Origin: Zygnema cylindricum
Lineage: Eukaryota > Streptophyta > Zygnematophyceae > Zygnematales > Zygnemataceae
Direction of reading: 5' to 3'
DNA: 62,000 nt
NCBI GenBank assembly: GCA_037447655.1
Contig: JBBHKE010002118.1
Coordinates: 130,019-192,018 of the forward strand
Shown: positions 34,691 through 46,132 of the stretch, in pieces
Position numbering within the stretch: the stretch's first letter is position 1
How the letters are laid out: each line of letters begins with the position of its first letter
Notes under the pieces: generated by a model
Told to the model about the DNA's origin: nothing
Seen by the model: only the letters and a program-made list of their open reading frames with translations
Databases searched by the model: none
Position numbers and translations under genes: made by a program

Positions 34691-36240
34691 ATTTGTCGTA
34701 CCATCTGTACCTTTGGAAAATAGATGGAAAACTAGTTAACCAAAGGAAGTTTTTATGAATGTATATTTTTTTGTAACTGTATCGATATTGCCATTTCAGG
34801 TTTAGTAGGTGTTGAAAGAGTTTCAAAGTTTTTTTTTTTAGGTTGAAACGTCTTCAGCAAGCCAATTTTTTTAGGTTTTGAAGTTGTAATGTAATAAGTT
34901 TTCTTGGTGTTGTTTACAATATATACGTTTTAGTTATGTTTCCAAACTCAGTCAATGTCATTCAGCTCTACTTGCTGAAAGCTTTCGTATTTGAATGGAC
35001 TAGGAACATATCTAATCAAAACTTTTGTTTTTCGTTTTTTTCGATCAATCAAATCTCAATGGTTTTATAATATTCGAGCGCCAGATAAACACGAGGACGT
35101 GCATGGAATCACAAAATGTTTTTACCATAAAGTAATGTGAGGTTTGGTTTCTTCTCTTTGATAGCCAAACACAATTGATTCTCAAAGAGTTAAAAGTTAC
35201 AGACTTGAGGTATTTTAATCAAATTGGGGAGAAAGCTCATACACTAAAAACTACACAAAAATTCCTAGTGAATGCCATATGTAGAAAATAGATAATCTTC
35301 TGTACAAACAAAATATTAGTAGATTGTAAGAGGTGTTACATCCACAAAAAAAAAAAATGAAAAAAAAACAAAGCGAACAGTCAAATGACATGTGAAAAAG
35401 TTCTGCGTGGTTTAGCAAAAAAAAAAAAATGTTTGCTGCTAGTTTGTTTTCACGATAACCACTAGGAGAAAAAAACAAATAAATGAACGGGTTTAATCCA
35501 GTTATCATATCAGTACAATCTGTCGATTCGAACACCTTGCAGCGAAAAGAAAGACGTGTGCCCTGAAAGCCCCAAAAGTCCAAAACCATTTTACTAAACC
35601 ATAGTCGTCATGCCCCGCGACCATAAACCAAAAACATCGCATTTTCGGCCGTATAATACACTTCAAATGGTGTACAATAGGCATAGTGCTCTAAGACATC
35701 TAGAGGACTACGCCTATTTTACACTGCTTAAGATACAGCGAAAAAGCACTTTTAATCTATGCTGGAGACAACCGATAAAATAATCGAAAAACAATAGCAA
35801 TCCTGGTTGAGGCAAATAAACGGCAAAAACCAACCGCCAATTAACATTGACAGCAATCCAACCACTCTTACAACGCAGAACAAATTCCAGCTAGGATTGG
35901 TGCACACCCTGGGAAAGAAGCCGAGCCACGGGTTCACACCATATCATCGAGAAAAGAGTGAAACGACGACGGCGTGTAATCTTAATTGCAAGAATTAAAC
36001 AAGAATAAGAGGATGACAATTGTGTAGGAAATAGCACTAAACTATGCTAGTTAGAAACAGTACAATCGCCACTTTGACATAGTTTCAGAAAGGGGGGAGC
36101 ATACAACATAACGCTACAGCAAGCGAAAGCTTGGACGCCTAAAAATCACAGAAAAATGGTTAATCTGCAATAGATTGTGATTTTCTGTGCTCATCAAAAT
36201 GTGAGGGCATAATTCCCCAAACATTGATCGACTGATTTCA
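34691..36240. other. Intergenic region after the isomerase
   Basis: 3' region and AT-rich sequence. No exon is supported on either strand. Confidence 0.4.
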
Positions 36241-36241
36241 G

Positions 36242-36565
36242 TCTACCTCTGTCTACACTCCGGCCAATCGGGGCGAAGAGGTCTATGTCAGCCATGCACC
36301 GTGTAATGCCACCTGGACTGACACCCTCGATATCTATGCGGCCACACAGGACAACATGGCTGCGTGACTTAAGTACGTCACAAATTTCCGTACAGATGAA
36401 GTGCCTGCATGTAAAAAATCGCATCTCCTGTTTGTTACCGAACCAGGCCATCTCGACCGTCAGCTCCAATCGTGGAGACCATCCCTCATGGATTGCTTGG
36501 CGAAGGACTGGAAGGTTCGAACAGCTGCTAGAGCATCCAATCAGAGGATACTTACTAACAGGAAG
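36242..36565 (+). pseudogene. Coding-like fragment, unrecognised
   Basis: After a TTTCAG at about 36,241 one plus-strand frame reads STSVYTPANRGEEVYVSHAP, then CNATWTDTLDIYAATQDNMA, and stops. Further on, KKSHLLFVTEPGHLDRQLQS and WRPSLMDCLAKDWKV are read in the frame of the ATG at 36,401. The composition is protein-like and less AT-rich than its surroundings, but a stop separates the parts and a GAGGGA tract follows. It may be a degraded gene or transposon piece; no family is recognised. Confidence 0.3.
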
Positions 36566-36730
36566 AGGGAGAGGGAGAGGGAGCAGGAGGTAGAGGGAGA
36601 GGGAGAGGGAGGGGGAGAAGAAGGGGGGGAGAGGGAGAGGGAGAGGAAGAGGAAAGGGAGAGGGAAGGGGAGGGAAGGGGAAAGGGGAGAGAGAGGGGGA
36701 GAGGGGGAAAGAGAAGGGGGGAGAGAAAAA
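36564..36730. repeat. (GAGGGA)n purine tract
   Basis: GAGGGA/GGGGGAGA words over about 165 bases. It is the reverse-complement type of the intronic CTCCCT tracts. No gene. Confidence 0.9.
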
Positions 36731-37572
36731 CTACAAGCTAATGCTGATACAGAACACACGCTTTATTCTATGTTGTAAACAAACAGCAACATAAAACAGA
36801 GAACTGCAACGAGACGACAATCTGGCATGCCCGTCTTCTTGATTGACATTAGAGGAACGGAACTGACCATAGGGAACCTAATTACAACTCCTCAAGTTAG
36901 GACAGTCTCAAACTTCCGTTTCAAAGCGATGCTTTGCCCTTCAGTTTTTTTACCTTGTCAAGAAGAATTTTGATGGCCAACAATACTTTTACCAGCAATA
37001 TAAAACGAAGCAAAAGGTGAGTAATGAGTTGACAATGTTTCGTTGCAATGAAAAAGCATTACCGCAGTGAAAGGTAATACCCAAAAATTATAGGATGTAA
37101 TTGAATGTGTGCCCTCAGTTTTAATTGTATATTATGATATCATTTCTGGTCGTTTGCTAAAACAGAAGCTTTTTCCGAACAAAAGAAAACAAAAAATTCG
37201 TCTAGCCATAAACAGTTGCAAAGAGGGAACCATGCCACGAGCTTCCAATTAACAATGGAAGCCGGAGAAAAAACACAGGTAGGAACAACCGAATTGAGAA
37301 AAACAATTCAATATTGGATCGAAAATAATTACAATTGTTCCGCTAACAAAGGGGCTCTAAAGCGACATGCCCTGAATCAGGCTCAGGTTACAAAGTACAA
37401 AAGTCAAACCTACAGCATTCTCTCGACAAACGTTTCTACCTAACTCCTTTGAAGTCTCTTTCTTTTTCCTTCTCACATCTAAGCTAAAAATAATTGCATT
37501 AAACTTTTCCAATCCTACTTTTACCTCCACCAAAACAGCTTTTTCTCTCATCAAAAAACTTTTGATCTCAAA
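36731..37572. other. Intergenic, ferredoxin 3' side
   Basis: No supported gene. The 75-codon open frame at 37,216-37,443 shows no recognisable motif. The ferredoxin 3'-UTR must start at 37,572 going left. Confidence 0.4.
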
Positions 37573-37974
37573 TTAAATCTTGTCCTCCATGTGAGTCTCG
37601 AGCACAAGGTCAGAAGTAGGGTAAGCGACGCAAGTCAACACTAATCCCTCCGCGATCTGGTCATCATCAAGGAAAGACTGGTCGCTCTGGTCAACTGTTC
37701 CAGAGACAATCTTTCCAAGGCAGGACGAGCAAGCTCCGGCTCTGCAGCTGGAAGGCAGGTCAGCTCCGTGAGTGCTCTCGGCGTGCTCCAAGATATACTC
37801 ATCGGAGGGCATCTCGAACTCGACAGGGCCGCCGGGAGTCACCAGCTTGATCTTGTACATGGCCATGGTGACTCGAGACTTGTTAGAGCTGATTCCAAAC
37901 TTGCTGGCGACGCCACGTGGTGCGAAGGCGGAAGCAGCGGCAGGGATGGTGGCGGCCATGGCGAGGGAAGCCAT
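37573..37974 (-). CDS. Plastid [2Fe-2S] ferredoxin, plant type
   Basis: Carries electrons from photosystem I to FNR and other stromal enzymes. The intronless frame gives 133 residues from the first true ATG. Residues 1-38 ([20 protein letters not shown] and on) are Ala/Ser-rich with basic residues, a plastid transit peptide. The mature protein begins near [16 protein letters not shown]. Cluster ligands are C77, C82, C85 and C115, in CRAGACSSC and VLTC, the canonical C-x4-C-x2-C-x29-C spacing. The end LETHMEDKI is typical of higher-plant and algal ferredoxins. Its codons are markedly more GC-rich than the surroundings, as in highly expressed genes. An acceptor-like TTTGCTAG just before the ATG could end a leader intron. 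Confidence 0.96.
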   Translation of the reverse strand: MASLAMAATIPAAASAFAPRGVASKFGISSNKSRVTMAMYKIKLVTPGGPVEFEMPSDEYILEHAESTHGADLPSSCRAGACSSCLGKIVSGTVDQSDQSFLDDDQIAEGLVLTCVAYPTSDLVLETHMEDKI

Positions 37975-39364
37975 TTGGAAAGAAGCTAGCAAACAAGAGA
38001 AGGTAGAAAAAAAGTTTGGTGTGAGTGAATGGGAGTGTGATTGATTGTAACAGAAGAGAGTAGTGCTGTTTATGTACTGTGAGGCGGCGTACCGTACGAT
38101 GACAGTGTACCGAGGATATCCGATCGTACGATCAAATGCTGACGGTGGGAATTTCGGAAAGGAAGCAACGTGGACGCGTGTGAAGCAGAGGGGCAGCTAT
38201 TGCTTGAACAGGGCGAGTATGCGGTCACGATCACGGGAAAATGTGACTGGTCCGTGTTCACCGTAAAATGCAGACCTGCAAAAGGTGCGAGTCATTTACG
38301 AAGTACGAGAGGTCGTCCGCAATAGCCGCTGGTTGGAGTAGGTCGACTCAGGGGAGGGCCATGCGTGAGTTATCTAGAGCAGCTCAGAAGCGAACATACT
38401 GGAAGCACCGTGGTATAGTACAGTAGTTTTACATGCTGAATAATTAATTAGGCTTTACGCGTCTGGTAAGCTATCATGCATGAATCCGGCTTATTCGTAC
38501 AGCGGTTATTAACAGTTTTTAAGCCATAACGCTACAGTACAGTACTGTACTGTACCAATCAAAACTGGTTATCTGCTACGCTTATCGAGTTTATAATATT
38601 TCTGCACTTTCTGTCATTAAATCATTATTTTTGGAGCGCGTGACTGACAAATTTAACCTGGCCAGAAAATAGACGCACTTGTGCTTTAATTTCCTGGCGT
38701 GATTCACACGTGTCCTAAAGCGTACAACGCAGCAGGAGGTAATGACACTTGGAATATGTGTAGTCGCCCATCTATTCATCAAATCAAGATTTGATTACTT
38801 GGAGAAAGGACGTTTTCTCACCTTATCTCGCATGGATTTTGAAAATAGACTGACCAATCAAGCAATTTCTTGCACCGTGGAAACCAGCTAACGGACATAA
38901 TTAAAACAGAGAGCCACAGGATACGTCAAAATAGAGAATGTGGCTGGGAATTTCGAACCAAGACGGTAATACCTTTGACAAAATTCTGTCACGGTCTGTA
39001 AATTCAATCGCATGAGACTTTGATGAACCAATGAGGCGACAATTATTGTCGCACAGAAATCGTTATAGGCCTAAATTCTGCGACACGTACCTGAGTCGCA
39101 TGAGAGTTTTGATTTTGTTTTTTCTGAAATCCATGGTCCCCCAACTGCACCGGTGCCACTATAAGTATAAGACAAGATGCTCAATTCGCCCTGTGCGTCA
39201 CAGTACGGCAATTTTCCATTCTCGTCACGGACACTTTTAATGCTTGTGGTGTTCACACTACAGAGGCGTATGTAACTATGTATGCCGTACCGGTACCAAA
39301 ATTCTTTCGCAAAATTTACGCAACAAACCATGTGACGAAAAATGGGCTTAGCAAGCGTTGGTGA
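37975..39364. other. Ferredoxin upstream region and intergenic DNA
   Basis: The ferredoxin promoter should lie just right of 37,975. TACAGTACAG-type repeats occur near 38,530-38,555. No other gene is supported. Confidence 0.4.
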
Positions 39365-39654
39365 CTACGTGGCAGAGGTCGCAAACGATCAACCGAAACC
39401 GTGACCGACCATTAACCGACCGCCCGCGCCGGATCCGGAACAGATTCGGTTGCCAAATTTTGGGGGTCGGGCGGTTACGGTCGGTTGATTCACCAGGAAA
39501 AAAAAACGGTCGGTTACGGTCGGTCAACCAAAAAACCAAAAAAAATGAAAATTTTGTACTGTCCCTATAATCCAACATTCTTGTACTTTGTACTCTTTGG
39601 CATCGTGGAAGTACGTGACATCATGATTAGCGTCGCAAATCTGAAACGGTACAG

Positions 39655-40209
39655 TACACCGTCAATCGCTATTAGAGTATATAACGCCAATTCGGTGCCC
39701 TTTTTTCAAAAAAAAAAACCCGAAATACAATCCATAATTTTATTTTTTCCATTATTCTACTTAGGTTTTTTTTTCAATTAGCGTTAATAAGGAAAGTACA
39801 CTGCGATGGAAATAGTGTGGCGTACGGACAGGGAATATTCATACGAAATGGTACTTTTTGAATTAGGAAAGCATAAAAAGATATTTAACATTATTGCGCA
39901 CACATGTGAATGTGCACTGGAAGAAAGAGACACAAACTCGTCGACAAAAATCACGTTCTCATATGTTCGTCCGTCGACCGTGTGAACAGCGCGACGGCGT
40001 ACGAATTGTCAGATTTTGTACGGCTACACATATTAATGTAGACATCGAAAGGGCGGGCATTTATTATTCAGGACAACCCAAATTACAGTTAGGGATTAAT
40101 TAGTATTTATATTTTTTTTCAAAAAAAAATAATTCCCGATTAGTGTTAATAACACTAATTTTTTTTTTACGCTATTTATTCCTTTACTCTAATAGCGATT
40201 GGCGGTGTA
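39655..40209. mobile_element. Complete MITE (CACCGTCAATCGC subfamily)
   Basis: Ends TA-CACCGTCAATCGCTATTAG and CTAATAGCGATTGGCGGTG-TA, with TA borders. It is the full-length counterpart of the truncated copy at 10,432-10,809 and is nested in the hAT-like element. No coding capacity. Confidence 0.8.
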
Positions 40210-40287
40210 CTGTAGTAAGCTATTTATTTCGCAAATCAAAGGGAACGCGACAAACCGTCGCAAATCTGACACAGTACTGTAGTACAC

Positions 40288-40508
40288 TACACCGCGCATC
40301 GTTACTAGTGTTATTACCTCTAATTTGGGTTCTTAAAATCTTGTTTTTTTCCCGCAATTAGTATACATGATTTTACAAATTAAATTAGCAACGCTATTTA
40401 AGGACGTGGACCATAATCTGCCACGTTTTTGGCACTAAATTAGAATCAATAACACTATTTTTTTTTTACGCTATTTAAACTTTGACACTAATAACGATGC
40501 GCGGTGTA
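40288..40508. mobile_element. Short MITE, 221 bp (CACCGCGCATCG subfamily)
   Basis: Ends TA-CACCGCGCATCGTTACTAG and CACTAATAACGATGCGCGGTG-TA pair over about 20 bases and are bordered by TA. It lies 80 bp from the previous MITE, inside the same hAT-like element. Confidence 0.8.
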
Positions 40509-40992
40509 TTCATTTCGCAAATCTTAGGCAACGCGACAAAGCGTCGGAAATCTGACACGGTAGTAACACTATTCATTTCGCAAATCTTAGGGAACGCGAC
40601 AAATCGTAATTAATAAATTATTGGCTTATTCCGTCGTGCATCGATTAATTTTGTACTTTTTCGGTTACGGGCGGGCACGGTTAGTCGCGAAAAATCAAGA
40701 TTCGGTTAAATTTTTTTTTCGTAAACGACGGTCGGTTGACGGTTAACAATTTTGGAGCGTGACAAAACTCGGTCGGGCGTCGGTTACTCACATTTTGAAA
40801 AAAAAAAATGGTCGGTTTCGGGTATGAAAATTTTTGACTTTTGCGACCTCTGCTAGGTGGTCACCCGCAGTGACGCTTATCGAACCACATCGCTCCGGAT
40901 GACCTTTGCAATGCACATTGGCAAAACAACAATACGATATGTCGATTCAATCACATGTGTTACTGTACTGTACTGTACTGTACTGTACTGCA

Positions 40993-41670
40993 AAGGTTGC
41001 AAAAGGTCAACCGAAACCGTGACCGACCGTTAACCGACCGCCCGCGCCGGATCCGGAACGGATTCGGTTGCCAAATTTTGAGGGTCGGGCGGTTGCGGTC
41101 TGTTGATTCACTAGAAAAAAAAATGGTCGGTTACGGTCGGTCAACCAAAAAACAAAAAAAATGAAAATTTTGTACTATCCATATAATCCAGCATTATTGT
41201 ACTTTGTACTCTTTGGTATCGTGGAAGTACGTGACATCATGATTAGCGTCGCAAATCTGACACGGTAGTAACACTATTATTTTCGCAAATCTTAGGGAAG
41301 GCGGCAAACGTCGCAAATCTGACACGGTAGTACACTATTCATTTCGCAAATCTTAGGGAACGCGACAAAGGGTCGCAAATCTGACACGGTAGTACACTAT
41401 TTATTTCGCAAATATTACGGAAAGCGGCAAATCGTAATTCTTGGCTTATTCATCGTCGTACATTAATTAATTTTTTTTTTCGGTTACTGGCGGGCACGGT
41501 TAGTCGTGAGAAATCGAGTTTCGGTTAACTTTTATTTTCGTAAACGCCGGTCGGTTAACGGTTAACAATTTTGGAGCGTGACATAACCCGGTCGGGCGAT
41601 GGTTTCTCAGATTTTGAAAAAAAAAACGGTCGGTTTCGGTTATGTAAAATTTTGACTTTTGCGACCTCTG
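40993..41670. mobile_element. hAT-like non-autonomous element 2
   Basis: A second copy of the 39,373 family. It starts CAAAGGTTGCAAAAGG and ends CTTTTGCGACCTCTG, flanked by CTGTACTG and GTGTACTG (one mismatch over 8 bp). Its ends and internal GTCGG-rich segments align with element 1, but it lacks the MITE insertions and is 678 bp long. It contains a short tandem array of CGCAAATCTTAGGGAA units (41,260-41,430). Confidence 0.8.
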
Positions 41671-44600
41671 GTGTACTGTACTATACTTCAATACACCCTG
41701 TACACTCGTACGGTACTGTGGGAAAATGGGCGTATCGCCAAGGCAATAGTAACAAAGGAAAAAAACATTAGCACACCATTTGTATCGGAATGTCGGAAGA
41801 ATCCAACAAAAGACAAAAGTCGACAGAAAAAGTAGTTTTGAAAGACAAAAGTGCATTGACCATAGGCATACTATATACATTTGTATGCAAAACGTCATTG
41901 CACCGTGGCTAAACATTGAAGTTGCTTATGTTCAATCGTGGTAATGGGATTACATGATCATTCAATTTTAACTAGTTTATCAAATTCTCTTTATGTTAGG
42001 TTTATTATCCATATGTTTCGTTCAACATGGCAACATAAAATATATTCACTAAAGAGATATGCACACTAAATATAGTGCATGAACTAACGTATACCTCACC
42101 CTTTAAATCACAAGTTGTTCTCGAATTCTAGAGACTTCATAAGCCAAGTAAGGATCAAAAGTTGATGACGGTTGAATGACAATTAACACATAATTCTCTC
42201 GCAATCGGGCGATTACAAAGTTTTTACGATTTTATGCTAGTTTCAATTTGGATTGCATGTCGTTGCGTTTTTTCACAAAAACAATATTATGCACACAAAA
42301 ATTAAATCGTTGTATTATTATGAACTATAAAATAATTGTGACACAACGTTCTCATCTCATAAGGTTCCGGCCACAACTACTGTCCTCCTTCCTCAATTGG
42401 ATGGCGGTCTTTCATTTTACTAATCAAACTTGACCTTGGAACAAAGTATTCAACCATTTTGGTTATGTCCTACGCGTGGGCTTTCTTTACTCACGGTTAG
42501 TCTCAACACGAGAGGATGATACCAGTCTTGTCATAATTGAAAAACGGCTCTACAGTCCTTAAACGACAACATAAGTTTCTTATGCCTAATGCGGTGGAAG
42601 AATAACCACAATAAATGAGCACACAAAAACTCCTATTCAACCAAGACCAAAACTCTATCGAAGAACCACCATAGAGGCCAAAAGTTGTACCTGGGACACA
42701 ACTTATAAGTGTTAAGATACAAATTCATTATGAGAAGATAATCGGGATACTTCCACAACCTACAAGTTTTTCAAGTTTGTGGAGCTTCCTTGCTCCTCTT
42801 TTTGGTCAAAATGGTCATGTATTTGGTTAAAAGAACGATGCTTACACTTTGGAAATTTTATGAAGTCAAAATCGCCAACGGCGTAGTTACGTGAGACTAT
42901 GTGATTTGTGCGCTACTTGCCTATGAGAACCTTTGAAGCTATGTACAAAGTAGTTCATAGATCAGAGAAACTCCGTCGCACAAGTTAACATCATATTTCA
43001 ACTATTGTCAGAGCAGTCATAGGAGTTAAGGTGGACAATATTGATGCAGCCAATATTCCCTCGTAAGACTAATTGCAAGGTACAATAAAATTTGTAGCGT
43101 ATAGAGCAATCAAATTACTAAGATTTGTACGTAATTTTAGTGACATAAGTACTATGAAGAGTCTTAATACGTAGCAACCAATTAAAGTTATTCTCTTCGT
43201 TGTATAAAAACAATTATTTTATTTAAGTATTACATGATTGTGAGACAAAATCTATTGAAAAGCGACATGGATCCGCAAATGTTGACAGAAAAATCTTTTG
43301 GTATGAACTAATCCATGTTTGACACGCATCGTTTGTGACGAACTGGTCGAACTTGAAGTACTCCGACAATTTCCTCTGAAATATATATGTTTGTACGACA
43401 CCTAGTCTTCACATGTGTCCACATAACATGTTTCAAAACAAAGTCCATGTTTCTTGATATCGACAAATTACTACAAGACATTCATGTTGAAACAATAGCT
43501 CAACGTTGTGAGACATAAGTGCCTCGGTTTGAGATTGAATTTAAAAAGTATGTATATGCTAGATAATTATCCAACAACATTTGAGTGAAAAATAGAAAGA
43601 TATGGTTCACCTCTTGTGATTTGGTGGGCACATAATCATTTTTCATTTTAACGTTGGTGAGCAAATTTTAAATTGACAAGCTAACTGACAATTGACGCTT
43701 GGAGTTCCTTTGCGGAGTCTTTGCAAAATAACATATCGATATGCTTTGTAGCCACCATAAGCTAATCGTTATGGAGTTTAGCTAATGGATGGATGTGAGG
43801 TTAGGGAACGAGTGCTTCATAAGGAAAGTGCGACTTGATTATGTAATTGGCACGTGTACATAAATGTAGAATTTGGATCTACAAAGGCTCACCAAGTGGC
43901 AAATCTAAGAAGCCGAACCGCAATGATTGGCACTTAAAAGCATAGCTTCACAACCTTTTCCATAGGAACACTACGAATTGCGTACCTTGGTAGCGTTGCA
44001 TTCTTATTATTTAAAGTCCAATATGTAGGTTGTTTTCTAAGTTTCCCTACAACCTACCAAATGCTGGAATTTCAGCATTATGGACTACACTATTGTGCGC
44101 GTGAGCTTACCCTGCCCAGAGGTGGTCACGACCGTGAGATGTTGAAAACGGACGTCAGTTAATTATGAAATGGCTCCAAAGTTTGCAAATGAAACCCTGA
44201 CTTCCCTAAGGTGAATGCGTTGACGTTAAGAGGTGAATATGTATTCAGTCTATGTTGTGTGCTTGATGCAAGGTGCATAACGCGAAGCATTAGGTGTACG
44301 TACAATCAACCTACTCCAGTAAGCGTGTTATGCATGGCTACTCGGCTGCCGCCTCTGTGCCCCACTGAAAATCAAGTCCCCACAGATTGGTCCCCCCATC
44401 TCTCTCCTTTCTTCCCACCGCCTGTATATGCAATTGGGGATTGCATGGTTTACATTAGTCCTACCAGTAACGACACGCATGCACATAAACAAATGACAAA
44501 ACAGATATATGGCTGAAGAGGTAAAATAAAGTTCCCTCAAGTTTAAGGAGCTACATTGTGGAGATGTCACCCATAAATCCTACTAGATGTGTATTTAACT

Positions 44601-46132
44601 GTTTTGACATTATGCTGCACGAGTTCCAAATCTAAACACGAACCTCAAGTTGAAGCACCAAAATAGTCTGCCACGTAATGTAGCCTGAGGTCCGCCGAAG
44701 TCTCCCAATTGACAGATCCAGAAAGATGATCAGTGACAATTTCGCAGCTCTCTGCTGGCATTTGGAATACATAGCTATGGCAGTTACGTTGTAATATGTT
44801 TGTTCATCAGCTTTCTTACAACGTACCAAAACGCAGGAGTTTGGGCATTGATGAACCACGCTTCAGCATGCGGAAGATAGTTGCCCTGGCAAGTTGCTTT
44901 ACCTCTAACCGCTTGTAACTATACGAGGAAATACTAGATGAATAAAAAGAGAATCCAATCCGAGTCAGTATATGCTCCACATATGTTGACGTCTAAAATT
45001 AACTGTTGGATTTGAAGTATTTTGGCTGACTTGTCACCATAACATGCCTCTTTGTGGTGGCTTAATGCCATCATCTCGAGGCTGTGAATTTTCACAACAT
45101 CTTTCCTGTTTGTCAACCTTAAATGTATAGTATTTCAAGATTTCTACTTCCACATAGTTTCCTCACCATTTTTTTCAAGTTCTTATTTATGTCAGTCCCA
45201 GTGCACTGCTTAATGCCGGTGCCGTTGTTGGGTTTAAATTATTATTCTCAAAAACTCAAACATCTTCATAACAATTTGAATTAAGTTTACAGTGGTCAAG
45301 ATCAGTTTTTCCTTTTAAAAGTTTCAGATTAGGTTCTTACATGTGTGCTTAACTATTTGAGAGATCTGTACAATTTCTTCATTTTAATTGTCGTTTATAT
45401 TTCTTTTCATTTTCATAAAAAAAACATAATATTCCTGAAAAAGTGGATGTTTCTAACACGAAAAAAGAATTCAGGTGGCATACCATGAAACGCTGAAAAT
45501 AAGACACCGGTGAATCTGGACATTTCTATCACAAAAATTTCAAATATTCATCTGATTACAACCAGAGGTGCTAAATCAAAAAATCCAGTATCCAGTGAGG
45601 GCGCATCTCCTGCACACACCATAGTGTAAAATAATAATGCCCGTTTTCATCACTCCCCGAACAAAAATGGAGCAGGCTTGTCAATTTCAATCACTTCCAA
45701 ACAAAAAGAATCCAATCAGGCAAAAAAAGGTGTTGCTAACAAAATATATGGTCTACATTCTAGAAAAGATTCCATAAATAAATCCTTCACTGGTATCACA
45801 AGTAGATCTCGACAGAAAGCCTAGGATACAAGCCTATCTACGCACAGATTCTTAAGCGCTGGAATAAGACCTAAGTTCTATAACACTAAAACTTTTGCTG
45901 CAGACTACAGCAAACGAAATCTTATGCAGGAAGTCAAAATAGCAAATGCTGGTGCTGTTAAATTAACATCAAGCATCCGAAGTCACTACGCCGATCTTAT
46001 CAAACTCCTCTTTCCAAAATGAACAGTGTGGACGAGACTGTCCGTGACTCAACTTTATTGTAGTACAGGGAAAAAAAAATAGTGAACACATGCTTTGCTT
46101 ACACATTTCCCAAACATGATCTACAAATTCAC
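41671..46132. other. 4.4 kb without recognisable genes
   Basis: AT-rich, with no frame longer than about 100 codons showing coding character and no clear inverted or direct repeats. It may be long-decayed transposon sequence. The left part directly abuts hAT-like element 2; the right end abuts the methyltransferase 3' end. Confidence 0.4.

Larger units (their letters stand above)
39373..40852. mobile_element. hAT-like non-autonomous element 1
   Basis: Ends CAGAGGTCGCAAA and TTTGCGACCTCTG form a 13-bp inverted repeat. They are flanked by CTACGTGG (39,365-39,372) and CTAGGTGG (40,853-40,860), an 8-bp duplication with one mismatch, as expected for hAT transposition. The interior holds repeated CGGTCGGTTACGGTCGGT words and two MITEs (39,655-40,209 and 40,288-40,508). 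No transposase. Confidence 0.8.
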
